Source: Poecilobothrus nobilitatus (Eukaryota; Arthropoda; Insecta; Diptera; Dolichopodidae). From it: a DNA stretch of 64,000 nucleotides. Where the stretch lies: positions 119,592,191-119,656,190 of the forward strand of contig OX352772.1 in the NCBI GenBank assembly GCA_947095535.1, in the 5' to 3' direction. The notes beneath the pieces were generated by a model. The model was not told the origin of the DNA. It saw only the letters and a program-made list of their open reading frames with translations, and ran no database searches. Of this stretch, positions 34,615-45,674 are shown piece by piece; the stretch's first letter is position 1; each line of letters opens with the position of its first letter. The position numbers and the translations under genes were made by a program.

Positions 34615-35240
34615 TTTTATTATAATTTACCTTTTATTTGAATGTACTTTGAGGCAATAATGCTTTTTCTGGAGGACGAATAATTTTCTGCTGTCCTACT
34701 AGACGGGTTTCTTACATAATTAATCGAGAAGTTAAATTAAAGAAGATTTGGTGTTCGGCAGACGTCGATTCCCATACAGAATGAAAATGTTTATATTTCT
34801 CAGATAATGTCATTAGTAGTTTAGTTATTGTCTCACCAGAATCTCTAAGTTGTCTCAACATAGTTTCTAATTTCGATATATGTGTAGCCATATCTTCGTT
34901 TTATTAGAAACTATAAAATTTTTGTTGAAGTAGATAAACGCTTGTTTTACTCCTTCGTTCATAAACCATCACAAGTTTTTCCCACATTTGTACTGCAGAA
35001 GTACAGTTGACAATGTGTAGCATTGCTCTTTTTCTCAGCAAGTAACAATAATTTTTTGTGCTTCACTGTCAGATTTTGTTCATAATCTCACTCTATCTGC
35101 ATATTCCAAATGTGTTTCTCTTCTAAACTTGACTGGGAAAACTATTTTTTCCCCATCAACATATGCATACAAATCATGTGATTTTAATATTACATAAATT
35201 TTAAATTTCCATAGTGGAAATTCTTTTTTTGCTTTATTAT
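34615..35240 (-). pseudogene. Copia gag remnant
   Basis: Minus-strand pieces of a copia gag (UBN2-type): FPLWKFKIYVILKSHDLYAYVDG, KSDSEAQKIIV, then HISKLETMLRQLRDSGETITKLL and LPEKYKHF-like sequence. Four or more stops. It runs toward the zinc knuckle on the other side of the inserted satellite element. Confidence 0.65.
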
Positions 35241-35364
35241 TAATACTTAAAAACAAAAATTATATTATGGCCAATGTTTCATTTAAATTTAATATAATAA
35301 ATAAAAATGTATAATGTATAATGTATATAAATGTATAATAATATAATAAACAATGTTATTTTAC

Positions 35365-36380
35365 TTACTGTATGGAATAAACAATACATATTATAAAATG
35401 AAATATTGGGATACACTTTTTATTTAAATTAAAAAACAATTGCAACCTAAGCCTTAGCTGAGATACTCCGCTCCAAATTGGAGTCAAATATATAAAGTGG
35501 GATTTTATATAGACACAATATATTTGATACATACTTTCTTTAGTTAAGAACTTCTGTAATTGCCTTAAAATGAAGATATACTGAGAAATTTTTTTGATTA
35601 TTGCGTTAATGTGCCCATGCCATTTTATTTTATTGTTTAATAAGAAACCAAGATAATTGGAAGATTCTACAGTCTCCATAATATTATTTCGGAAATGAAA
35701 ATTGTGGTTATTAAAAATTTTATTTTGGAACAGCATAATTTTTGTTTTTTTATATTAAGGGCCAGACGGTTTTTTGTAAGCCACGTTTCTATTTTGTCAA
35801 GGTCATGATCAATAGCATCCCTCAGTTCCTCCTCACTATGTTTTGCATATTTTAATAAAGCATCGTCTGCATATAACTATATCTACGCTTTTAAGTTTAA
35901 CCTAGTTAAGTCGTCTAGGTAAATTTTAAATAGAGTAGGACCAAAATTGATCCCTGCGGAACCCTTTTATTTATTTCTTTATAACTGCTAAATATATCCC
36001 CTATACGTACGTTTTGCATTCTTTTTGAATGCAGGCTAGAAAGCTTTAAAAGAAGAACATCATGGTCGATACAATCAAATGCCTTTTTTAAATCGAGAAA
36101 AACGCAACAAACGTACATTTTACTGTCCATATTTTTAGATATGAAATCCGTTAAGCTTAGACAAGCTGTCGTTGTATTAGATTTACTTTCAAAACCATAC
36201 TGTTCTTCATTTAAAATGTTGTTATTTGCTATAAGCTTATCTAATCGACTTTTTATTATAATTTCAAATATCTTAGAAAGTGCACTCAGTATAGATACTG
36301 GCCGGTAATTATTAGGATCTCTTTAGCTCCCATCTTTAAAAATGGGCGTAACAATTGCACTCTTCAGTGAAGTTGGGAAA
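35365..36380 (-). pseudogene. LINE-D reverse transcriptase, broken
   Basis: Minus-strand RT: NNYRPVSILSALSKIFEII (about 36260-36340), NILNEEQYGFESKSNTT, VFLDLKKAFDCIDHDVL (36040-36110), VPQGSILV, LYADDALLKYAKHSEEEL (about 35810-35880) and the thumb region (35365-35736). A deletion or frame break lies between PQGS and YADD. The catalytic box is readable. It is interrupted upstream by the piggyBac element. Confidence 0.8.
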
Positions 36381-38344
36381 ACAAAAGTTTGAAACATTTT
36401 GCCCTTCTGTCAATAACCAAAAAATATACGTTCCATCATCAACCAGCATAATCGGGTATGCAATATATTTTATGTTACAAATGCATATAATTTTTTGTTG
36501 TAAATTGTTTTGCAAAATGTGTATGAAACAATATTGCCCTTTATATTCAAAAATTATTTTTGGGGAATTTCCATTTTGCGTTATTTTTTATTTTTAACTG
36601 ATAAATGTGTAGCTAAATTTAGTTTTGGATTTTTACATATGACGGAAGGTTCCATTTTGTATATTTTAACGTTACATTTTTATTTATTTTTGATTTAGCC
36701 CTGTTTTACATAATTTTGTTGTGTTTTATTGTTTTTTGTTGTGTTTTTTAAATAATGAATGAAATATCTGATTTTTATCGGTAGGTATTTGTACATTCTT
36801 AGTGATAACGTACGTATTTTAGTCGTTAGATTGTTACCGAGGGATCAACAAATATTTTTACGGCGTACTTTTCCTAGAGAAAATAATGAAGTTTCAAATC
36901 TAGAATCAGATGATGAAAATATTGTATGCGACGTCCAAGGTACTCTTACTGACAACGAAATAGAAAATATGCTTAGAAGAGAAGAGTCTGATGTTGAAGA
37001 TATTAACAGTGAAAACGATGAAATAGAAATTGATAACAATATTGACAGCGATGAAGAAATGTTTATAGATTCTCAGAATAATAACATACAGTCAACTTCT
37101 GGAGCTATGTGGCATTGGAAAGATGACATCCAATGGAAAAATAATCCTCCTATTGTGTCAAGAATAAGCCGACATCTGTTTATGCGTGAAAATAAAGGTC
37201 CAGTGCGGCGAACTAAAATGTGGAACACTCGTGAAATCTTTAGAAACTTGTTAGATGATAATATGTGTGATATAATAATTCGTGAAACCAACAGAAAAGC
37301 GATACCACACTATGAAAAATATAATCGTTTACATTCTCAAAAAAAGCTAAAAGAATGGAACATACTTAATTTAATGGAATTTGAAGCTTACTTTGGCATA
37401 CTAATTACTGCAGGTGTGCGGCATTTGAATTTTGGTTATACTAAAGAATTATGGAAGAATGATTCTTATCCATTGTATAGGGCCAGTATGGGAATAAATA
37501 GGTTTTGGAGCATTAGCAGATTTATTCGTTTCGATAATCCACACAACCACAAAAACCAGCAAAGTATGGCATTAAAATATGGTGATATAACACATCTTAT
37601 CCTCTAAAAGGACAAATATATACCGGTAAAAAAGGATCTATTCCCGAAAAAAATCAAGGTGAGCGTGTGGTTAAAGATATGGTTTCAAAATACAAAGGTA
37701 CAGATACGTACAATAGTTGTGGATAATTTTTTTGCTTCCTTAAAACTAGCTGAACTGTTATTGTCCTGGGATCTCAGTTTAGTTCGTACACTGAAAAAAA
37801 ATAAACCGTATATTCCAGAAGAACTTCTAAATTGTACTAATAGGGAAGAATTGTCAAGTATGTTTGCATATAAAAACAAAACTACTATGTGTTCATATGT
37901 ACCGAAAAAAAAAAAAAAAGTTCTCCTTATTAGTACTCCACATGACCAACCAACCGTATCTGGTCCGAAAAAAAAGCCAGATATTATTTTATATTATAAC
38001 AGTAAAAAAGGCGGTGTAGATAAAATGGACCAAATGCTCTCGGAATATACTTTAAAACGGCAAACAAGAAGATATCCCTTGGCTCTATTTTATAATATGA
38101 TTGATATTTGTGTTTTTGATACTTATATTATATATTCGAAAAATAATCCGTCAAATGCAGTAGACACAAACAAAAGACGTATATTTTTACAGGAATTGGG
38201 ACGTCAATTGGCATTACCGCATATTAGAGCAAGAGCGAATAATATACAAGTTGTTCGCCATTTTAATAGTAAAAGTGCAATTGAGCCGATGATTGGTGCA
38301 GCGGCTAATTTATCCGAAAAGTACTGCTTTTTGGCTTGACATAT
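36381..38344 (+). mobile_element. piggyBac-type transposon, internally deleted, ends unclear
   Basis: A plus-strand piggyBac transposase gene with AT-rich leader DNA (36381-36740), set into LINE-D. No TTAA target pair or CCC-type terminal repeat can be assigned, and LINE sequence begins only a few bases after the stop codon, so at least the right end is lost. Confidence 0.7.
36759..38339 (+). pseudogene. piggyBac transposase lacking the first catalytic Asp region
   Basis: N-terminal part (36759-37607): acidic leader, MWHWKDDIQW, then the DDE_Tnp_1_7-type domain (WNILNLMEFEAYFGILITAG, RFWSISRFIRFDN). C-terminal part (about 37610-38339): YTGKKGSIPEKNQGERVV, IVVDNFFASLKLAELL, KKGGVDKMDQMLSEYT. 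The second and third catalytic Asp are visible in VVDNFF and GVDKMDQ. The TVDEQL block with the first Asp is missing, deleted between 37560 and 37610, and a frameshift lies near 37710. The usual C-terminal Cys-rich domain is absent; the frame ends in EKYCFLA. Confidence 0.85.
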
Positions 38345-38483
38345 CAATTTGGATACTTTATTTTTATAGTAGTGATTTAGTTCTTCTATACGTTTGTCAT
38401 TAGAATATTTCTTTTTAAATTTATAGTAAGAATCGTCAATTTTAATTTCATTTACTATCTCATCTGTTATCCATTCCGTTTTT
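38345..38483 (-). pseudogene. LINE-D linker fragment beyond the piggyBac
   Basis: The minus strand encodes KTEWITDEIVNEIKIDDSYYK and NDKRIEELNHYYKNK, the segment that normally precedes the RT fingers in LINE ORF2. Same strand as the RT piece ending at 36380, so the piggyBac lies inside this LINE, with some LINE sequence lost. Confidence 0.6.
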
Positions 38484-38958
38484 TATACCCGTACGATAAG
38501 TATCGGGTATAATAAAATTACTGATCCGTTTGTAACACCTCGAAATAAGCGAGCTAGATATACCTTCTAAGGTATGGATCGGATCAGAATCAAATTCTGA
38601 GTCGATTAAGCCATGTCTGTCCGCCCGTCCGTCCGTCAGCACACTAAGTCAAAAACTGAGAAAGCTAGAATCTTGAAATTTACCCAAAATATTCTGGGGG
38701 CAATTTGTAGGTTCCCTATGTTTTTTGATTGAGTTACCACCAAAACTTCAGGTAGCTCCCGAACAACTAACTTTTAGATCTCCACAATTTTTTTTGAAAT
38801 ATAGCCATGAAATTTTAACTTCTGATAGATATCATAAAAATATTAATTTTATGTTAATATGAATTTTTCTGCAGCCGCACCGTTAAGGAGGTACAACCCT
38901 CCAAAGTTCGAAAAATCTCTATATTTAAATTGTTATAACACAAGCTCTATAAGGTATA
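38484..38958 (+). repeat. DINE/INE-1-like repeat, part left of the Polinton
   Basis: Starts with the hairpin TATACCCGTACGATAAGTATCGGGTATA (38484-38511), then ATGGATCGGATCAGAATCAAATTCTGAGTCGATTAAGCC and CCGCCCGTCCGTCCGTC (38622-38638). This plan is very like Drosophila INE-1/DINE-1. The body runs to 38958, where the Polinton interrupts it, and resumes at 61468 after the duplicated GGTATA. Confidence 0.7.
38953..38958. other. Polinton target-site duplication, left copy (GGTATA)
   Basis: Six bases immediately outside the left end, repeated exactly at 61468-61473. A 6-bp duplication is the hallmark of Polinton integration. The uninterrupted relative at about 9800-9815 reads TTTAAGATATTTTCAATCTG, matching the flank-GGTATA-flank order. 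Confidence 0.9.
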
Positions 38959-39270
38959 AGTAGATAGATAGGCACTTGGGCCAGACAGGTCAGTAGGTCA
39001 AGGTCACCCGGAAGTAGGTCAAACCGTAATTATGTATTACGGTTTGTATACTTGTTTTAAGTAATAGGTAAACATGGAAATAGTAAGAAAAAATTGCTTT
39101 TTATTTTTGCTTGCAATTTTGAGATGTTTTTGTTTGCATTTTTGATATGTTTGTATTTATTTCTTGTTTTCTTTTTCTTAGTGATGTTTACTTATTGATG
39201 TATACTTGGCTTAAGAAATAGGCGCATATTAAAGTAGAAAGTAAAAATGCTTTATAAAATTTAAAGAGAA
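38959..39270 (+). repeat. Polinton left terminal inverted repeat
   Basis: Matches the reverse complement of the right end through AGGCACTTGG, CAGACAGGTCA, AGGTCAAGGTCACCCGGAAG, GTATACTTGTTTTAAGTAATAGG and GCTTTTTATTTTTGCTTGCAA to about TTGGCTTAAGAAATAGGC. The direct motif AGGTCAAGGTCAC-CGGAAGT occurs once here and twice on the right. Confidence 0.88.
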
Positions 39271-39779
39271 AAATGAAAACAGAACAAAATAAGTGTAACT
39301 ACATTTCTTTAAAATTTTGCAACTATTTTTAAAAATTAAAAGAAAAAGTGAAAACTGGTTATTTAAATCTTACATAAAGATTCAACCTTGACAAAATTGA
39401 TGCAATTTTGAGAAGAATTTATTTCTTGTTGTTTTCTTTTTTTTTCTTCTATGAAGTATTTAAAGAAGAGGAAAGAAAACATTGTTAGTATCACCGTATA
39501 AGATGTTATTATTATGTAAGAATCTTGGAAAACAAGAAAAAGAATAAAAAGCCATTTAAAATAAGTTAATTGCTTTTGATACTTATAGTGGTAGTGTAAA
39601 AATAAAAAAAAAATAAAACAGATTTGTTTATATGTTTGAAATAATTTTTTCAAATAACAAACAAGACATTATGTATAAATTGTGTAAAAAGTTAAAAAAT
39701 GGTTAATAGAGTGAAAATTCTAAGACTGGAAACGTCGGTTGTTTATAAATAAAAAAAATCGAAAATAAAAAAATAAAAA
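39271..39779. other. Polinton leader with shuffled terminal motifs
   Basis: AT-rich leader before the polymerase. It contains TTTAAAGAAGAGGAAAGAAAA and TTATGTAAGAATCTTGG (39458-39530), which recur in reverse in the right end (60740-61180), showing that the terminal repeats extend inward in rearranged form. Confidence 0.6.
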
Positions 39780-40582
39780 ATGAATACAGAAAAATTCACA
39801 ATAAAATCTATAAAATCAGTGAATGTAAAACGATTCAACATTTTTGAAAAACAATTGGAGTTTATAATAAATCCAGTACCAGATAACAAAGATCCAATAG
39901 ATTGGATTAAAACCGGTATTGAAGAAATATTCAGCAATTTAATTGAAAATGTTGACCCTAGTGACAAAATTGGTGTACCTTTTGGATGCCAAAGTTTTCA
40001 TGAACGTGGTCCAGCCTGGATCAATTTTAAAGAAGCAAAAGATCTTGACATTTCGGAAATTTGGGAAGTTATTTCAAAAATTTTCCAAAGCAACTCCGAA
40101 GGATTATTTACAGATACGTTCTGTATAAATGTTACATATGTACGACTTCCAGCGGGAAGAGGTAGTGGAAAAAGATACAATCATTAGAAGAATGTAATAA
40201 AAGAAGAGGCATAATTTCAATTAAAAACAAAGATAATCTATGCTTACAACGTGCGTTAGTTGTTGCTATCTCATTCGTAGAAAAATCTGTTGACTACTGT
40301 AAAATGCGAAAAGATGTAGGTCAACTTCAATTGAAACTCACAACATACAACAGCGTTACAACTAATTAGAAATTCAAATGTAAGCATCCCAGCAAAAGGT
40401 GCTAGTATTAGTGAATTGAAAAAATTTTAATTAACAGCGGCATTTAGTTGTGATTACTTTTGCCAAACATGTAATGTACCATATAACAATAGATTGTCTC
40501 ACAGATATAAACAGTCGTGTTTCTTTTGCAAATCATCTCCAGCATGTGACGCGAATTTTTCAAATATTAAATGTGATGTATC

Positions 40583-40655
40583 TGACTCATGGCGCAGTGG
40601 TTAAGTCGCCAACCTTTCAATCGAAGGGTCTTGGGTTCAAACCCCGGTCAGGTCA
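40583..40655 (+). ncRNA. tRNA-derived SINE head with pol III A and B boxes
   Basis: A 73-base tRNA-like sequence: A box TGGCGCAGTGG (40590-40600), D stem GGCG/CGCC, anticodon stem CCTT/AAGG with a 7-base loop, T stem and loop with B box GGTTCAAACCC (40634-40644). The acceptor stem pairs at only about four positions and the base before the anticodon is C instead of U, so it is more likely a SINE head than a working tRNA gene. It is inserted in the polymerase zinc region. Confidence 0.65.
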
Positions 40656-41366
40656 TAAATAAAAAATAATATGTAGTACTTTTATATCGTAATAATGTAT
40701 ATCGTATAATTAATATTAGTAATAATAACAATAATAATATTAATAATAATAATAATAATAGTAATAATAATAACAATAATTATAATAATAATAATAATAA
40801 TAATAATAGTAATAATAATAGCTGCTACAGTAGAGTCATCTTTGGTTATATCATGCAAGTAAGGTGTTATATACTGCTGCACGTTGTAATCCACGGATGG
40901 CGCTGACTCTGTGGTAAAATAATAATAATAATAGTAGTAATAATAGTAATAATAATAATAATTAATAATAATAATAGTACAATAATTAAATAGTTTAATA
41001 AATAGTACAATAATAATATAACAATAATTATAATAATAATAATAGTAATAATAATAATAGCTACTAGAGTGGGGCTATCTTTGGTTATATCATGCAAGTA
41101 AGGTGTTATATACTGCTGCACGTTGTAATCCACTGATGATGCTGACTCTGTAGTAAAATAATAATAATATTAATAAGAATATTAATACCAATAATAACAG
41201 CCGCTACAGTGACAGTGGGGGTTGCCTTCAATAATTACCTCATGTAGTAATATATATGCTACTACTACATGTTGAAACTGTTGTGACGGCTTTAGTCACT
41301 GTTAGCAAAATAATAATAATAGGCGGATTCATTGTTTCCTTACAGTCCCACTCCCAATTCAATGTT
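40656..41366 (+). repeat. ATA microsatellite with ~110-bp unit (copy 2)
   Basis: Follows the tRNA-like head. (ATA)n runs alternate with the unit GCT(G/A)CTA(C/G)AG...GGTTATATCATGCAAGTAAGG...GCTGACTCTGT at about 40820 and 41056, then a diverged form at 41200. It ends in CGGATTCATTGTTTCCTTACAGTCCCACTCCC, as does the block at 12362-12888. The body or tail of a SINE with an expanded microsatellite is the likeliest reading. Confidence 0.7.
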
Positions 41367-41560
41367 TCCGTATCCATTTTCCTATCTCTACTCCCTAGCC
41401 AATATACTGCTTTCGCAGGTAAGGGTTTCATCCCACTATATTGGCTAAAGGGGGAGGTGGGTTTAGTCAGTAAGAATCTGACACTACCAAGGGGTAATTC
41501 TTGGTGTCTTTGGAAGATTCCCACCTCCCTTAGGTCAAACTTGTTTTGATAATCATAAAG
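41367..41560. repeat. Hairpin-rich block with two perfect 10-bp inverted repeats
   Basis: AGCCAATATA (41397) pairs with TATATTGGCT (41437), and GGGAGGTGGG (41452) pairs with CCCACCTCCC (41520). Much richer in GC than the surroundings. It may be the 3' part of the preceding SINE-like insert or an independent small element; it is absent from copy 1 at 12.8 kb. Confidence 0.55.
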
Positions 41561-44482
41561 CAACATCATCTACAAATAAAAATCAATTGCACTCTAATAA
41601 ATTCCTTTACAAAATGCTTTAAAGTATACAAAAATGTAATGATTTCGGATGTAAATCATATATGCTATGGACATTTGTGTAAAAACTGTAATACAAATGT
41701 TGCTTCAGATCACCAATGCTTTATTACACCATGTAAATAAAATTATATATTTTCTACGATCTCGAAACAACTCAAGATGATATCATCGGGGAGAAACTTC
41801 ATGAAGGTTTTTCAATAGGGGATATAATTGAATATCAGCCTGATTTATGTATTTATGAACAACGTTGCACGTATTGTATATTATCTAATGTTGAAAGATG
41901 CAATTTTTGTGGACTTCGACAACATGGGTTGAAACAAAATCCAATACAAATGTTTTTAGAATATATACTCAACCAAAGAAAAATATTTGATAAAGTTGTA
42001 GTTATTGCACATAATGGACAAGCATATGATAATCAGTTTTTATTAAACTATATCTTAGAAAAAACCGTTTGATGATGAACGGTTGATGAACAAAACTAAT
42101 AATGAGGGGAACAAAGATAATTTTAATCCTGTTAGATAACGTGAAATTTATTGATTCATTAAACTATTTCCAATGCCGTTATCTAGTTTGCCGAAAGCGT
42201 TTGATTTAGACATAAATTTGAAAAAAGGATATTATCCTATATGTTTAATCGTAAAAACAATATAAAATATAATGGAAAGTTACCCGATCGTAAATATTAC
42301 TGTTATAATTCAGTGAGTACATCGGAAAGAAATCAATTTCTAGAATGGTATGAAGAAAATAAAAACAAGTCTTTTAACCTCCAAAATGAACTTGTAGAAC
42401 ATTGTATGAATGACGTAAAAATTTTGACAGCAGCCTATATTAAATTTAGACAACTATTTTTCGAAGAATGTAAGGTTGAACCATTTTTAGAGGCCATTAC
42501 AATTGCTTTAGCGTGTAATTTGGTTTTTAGAAGGAATTTTTAAAACCGTATATAATTGGACTTATACCTCAACAAAGATATCGCTTATCAAAAAACCAGT
42601 CAATCATAGCCATATAATGGTTAATGTGGGAAGAAAAACAAAGAGAAATAAAAATTCAGCATAGGGGTAATGGAAAAGAAAAAGTTATTTTTGGTCTTCG
42701 TGTTGACGGATATTGTACTGACACAAAACAAATATTTGAGTTATTTGAGTTATTTGCTGTTATTACCATGGTCATCCAAAGTGTTTCAAAAATAATAATG
42801 ATAAAAATATGAAACACGTTATGAAGGTACATTATCCAAAGCCAATAAATTACGATCTTTAGGTTATCAAGTAATTGAAAAGTGGTAGTGTAAATTTCGA
42901 AACGCAATGAGATCAAAAGAATACGAAGTATTTTTCTCAAAATTGGAGAACGAAAGTTTGTACCACTAAAACCACGTAACGCGTTTTATGGCGATAGAAC
43001 AGGAAACACAAGAACATATTATAAATGTGCACCTGGTGAGAAAATAATATATATAGATATATGCTCACTATATCCTTGGGTGTGTAAATGCGGAAAATTT
43101 CCAGTGAGTCATCCAAAAGTTCATGTTGGACAAATTGAGTGCGATAAATTAAATTTAAATGATACTGAAGGATTAATAAAGGCATTGATACTTCCTCCAG
43201 AAAAACTCTATCACCCGGTTTTGCCTATAAATCAAAATAATAAGCTAATGTTTTCCTGCAGTCAAACATGTAGCTTGGAAATTAATAATGATGACTGCTC
43301 TCATGACAATCGTAGTAGGTCAATTTTAGGAACTTGGGTTATAGATGAAGTAAGAGACGCAGTTAAACAGGGATACAACATTGTGCAAATATACGAGGTA
43401 TGGGAGTATACTGTTAAACAATTTAAACCCCTTATATCACAACAAGGAATTTTCACTGAAATGATGAACAAGTTCCTTAAAATTAAACAAGAAGCTTCTG
43501 GCTGGCCTAGCTTTTGTAGAACACCAAAGGAAAAGTGCAAATATTTAGAAAAATTTTCCAAAGTGGAAGGCATAAATTTACAGTTTAACGAAATAGAAAA
43601 AATCCTGGACTTAGATCATTAGCTAAATTAATGTTAAACTCTTTCTGCGGTAAATTTGGGCAGAGAGAAAATCAATCAAAAACAGAAATCATAAATGAGC
43701 CTTATGAATTATTTACTCTTCTTACTCATCCTTCCAAGAGTGTAAATCAAATAACTCCAATAAACGGAAAAACCGTTTTGCTAAATTAGGAATATAAAGA
43801 AGAAACAGCTGAAACATTATTAGCAGTTAACGTTTGTATACCTGCTTACACTACCACACAAGCTCGTTTAAAATTGTATTCTTATTTAAACAATTTAAAA
43901 GAACGAGTTTTGTATTACGATACTGATTCAATAATATATGTAGCACGTGAACGAGAATATAATCCTCCAACAGGAGTTTTCATAGGAGATATGACAGATG
44001 AGCTTGAAGAATATGGAATAGGAAGTTACATTATAGAATTTGTCAGTGGGGGTGCAAAGAACTATGCATACAAAATATATAGTACCAACTCCAAATGTGA
44101 AAAAACTGTTTGCAAAGTCAAAGGTATTCGTTTAAATTATAACGCTTCACAAGAAATAAATTTTGGCTCTATGAAACAATTAGTTAAAAAATTAAACAAT
44201 TTTCAACAAATAAATATAACATTTCCTAGTATTCGTCGAACATACGATCACAGAGTCATCACTGTTCCTGAAAGAAAGACATATCGAATAAATTCCAGAA
44301 ATCGAGTTTTTGCAAATGATTATACTTCAGTTCCTTATGGCTTCAAAAAGAAAAAATTTAAAAATTATTGTTAATATATTGTAAAAATTTTTTATTTTAA
44401 ACTACTAAATTACAGTATTGAAAAAAAAATCTTTTAATTTTACAATTTTTAATTTTCAGAATATAGTCGAAAATTTATTTAC

Positions 44483-44530
44483 ATAATATATATATATATA
44501 TTTTATACAAATTGACAGTTGCAGTTTAAC
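44483..44530 (+). promoter_or_regulatory. Candidate core promoter of the integrase gene
   Basis: A TATATATATATATTTTATAC stretch is followed by GACAGTTGCAGTTT, about 25 bases before the integrase ATG (44543). CAGTT resembles the insect initiator. A related TATA plus GCAGTTCAGTTT arrangement lies at 51138-51156. TATA repeats are common in AT-rich DNA, so this is only suggestive. Confidence 0.35.
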
Positions 44531-44542
44531 TTTTCAATAATA

Positions 44543-45504
44543 ATGTCAAAAGCACAAATAGTATCTGAAATTCATCGTCCAGTTAGACGTAGATTTCGAA
44601 GACGAAAAATATCTCAAAGAGGGTTAAATGATAAATGGGAAATTGATCTTGTAGATATATCGGCCTATCAAAAAGTGAATAATGGATACAAGTTCCTCTT
44701 AACTGTTATCGATATATTTTCGAAATATGCATATGCCGAAAAAGTTAAATCAAAGGCAGCAGATGACGTAGTTAAAAGTATAGAAAAGATTTTTAAAAGG
44801 GAGGGGAAGTCTCCAAAAATTATTCATTCTGACCAGGGAAAAGAATTTTTCAACAAAAAATTTCAAAATTTGATGAAAAGCTATAAAATAAATCACTATC
44901 ATACTTATTCAGAAATGAAGGCTAGTGTTTGTGAAAGGTTTAACAGAACATTAAAATCAATTATGTGGAAACAGTTTAGTTGAGAAGGAAATTTTAAATT
45001 GATAGAACTTTTACCAAAACTAATTGAAAAATATAATAGCACAAAACACAGTACAATTAAGTTAAAACCAAACCAAGTTACATCATAAAATGGAAAACAA
45101 ATTCTTCGTTTTAACAAATTTACAATTACCCTAAAATATTTAATAAGGAAAAATTTAATGTTGTTGATTTTGTTACAATTGCTAGGTCTAAAGGTACTTT
45201 TCAAAAAGGATATGAACCTAACTATTCAACAAAATAGCTTTCAAAAGCAAGACAGACCCGATTACATATAGTAGAAGTTTTTAAAATAGCTTTCAAAAGC
45301 AAGACAGACCCGATTACATATAGTTTAAAAGATTATAAAAATAAATTAGTTCATGGTGGCTTCTATGAACAGGAACTAACTAGTGTCAATGCTTATTTAA
45401 TTGGAAAAATTTTAAAACGAAAAGACAATAAAGTATATGTAAAATATTTAGGCTTTGATAATAGTCATAATCAATGGATAAGTAAATATGATATTCTTTC
45501 ATAA
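44543..45504 (+). pseudogene. int: Polinton integrase with chromodomain-like tail, broken
   Basis: Retroviral-type integrase that inserts the element and makes the 6-bp target duplication. The ATG at 44543 (good context) is preferred over the upstream TTG. Catalytic residues: D35 (WEIDLVD), D97 (IHSDQGKEF) and E131 (CERFNRTLK), with 33 residues between the last two. A TGA at codon 147 and later stops and shifts break it. The C-terminal part (about 45345-45504) reads as a chromodomain-like fold (AYLIGKILKRKDNKVYVKYLGF, QWISKYDIL). A 53-base tandem duplication (AATAGCTTTCAAAAGCAAGAC...) at 45232-45325 adds to the damage. Confidence 0.88.
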
Positions 45505-45674
45505 AAAAGTATAATTAGAATTCATGTAAAAAACTTTTTCTTAACTTTACAGGACTGTTAAATACAACAATGTTGTAAAAATGCTAGTAGAAAAAATAAA
45601 AATAGAAAAATAATAGAAAAATATTTTTATTATACTAATAAAAATAAATAATTTAGGAATAGGTAAATAAAAAA

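Larger units (their letters stand above)
31772..35240 (-). mobile_element. Ty1/copia retrotransposon, degraded and invaded
   Basis: Minus-strand order gag (about 34640-35240), zinc knuckle (32863-33018), protease and pre-integrase domain (32160-32870), integrase fused to RT (31772-32080). A DINE-like satellite element (33042-34614) is inserted between gag and the zinc knuckle. A likely continuation, the RNase H tail, lies at 26790-27000. No LTRs found. Confidence 0.8.
39780..44374 (+). pseudogene. polB: Polinton protein-primed type-B DNA polymerase, broken
   Basis: Replicates the element from its ends using a protein primer. Readable in order: N-terminal domain (39780-40187), CLQRALVVAISF (about 40240), a Cys-rich zinc region (40450-40580 and 41690-41740), exonuclease motifs YDLETT (41755), AHNGQAYDNQFLL (42008) and HCMNDVKIL (42403), CYYHGHPKCF (about 42760), polymerase motif A DICSLYP (43057), motif B NSFCGKFGQ (43630) and motif C YYDTDS (43913). 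It ends at the TAA after 44371. At least six frame breaks and the SINE/ATA insert at 40583-41560 disrupt it. Catalytic residues are still visible. Not functional as it stands. Confidence 0.9.

Noticed and set aside
36381..38344. Intact piggyBac ends with TTAA
   Set aside because: No TTAA pair with CCC-type ends flanks the gene; LINE sequence follows the stop codon too closely.
40583..40655. Functional tRNA gene
   Set aside because: The A and B boxes are good, but the acceptor stem is only partly paired and the anticodon loop lacks U before the anticodon; it sits at the head of a repeat inside a gene, so a SINE is likelier.
41240..41569. 109-codon ORF in the SINE/hairpin block
   Set aside because: The DNA is a repeat with hairpins; the translation has no domain, and the opposite strand is open as well.
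42656..42940. Minus-strand ORFs inside the polymerase region
   Set aside because: They are antisense to recognisable polymerase motifs on the plus strand.
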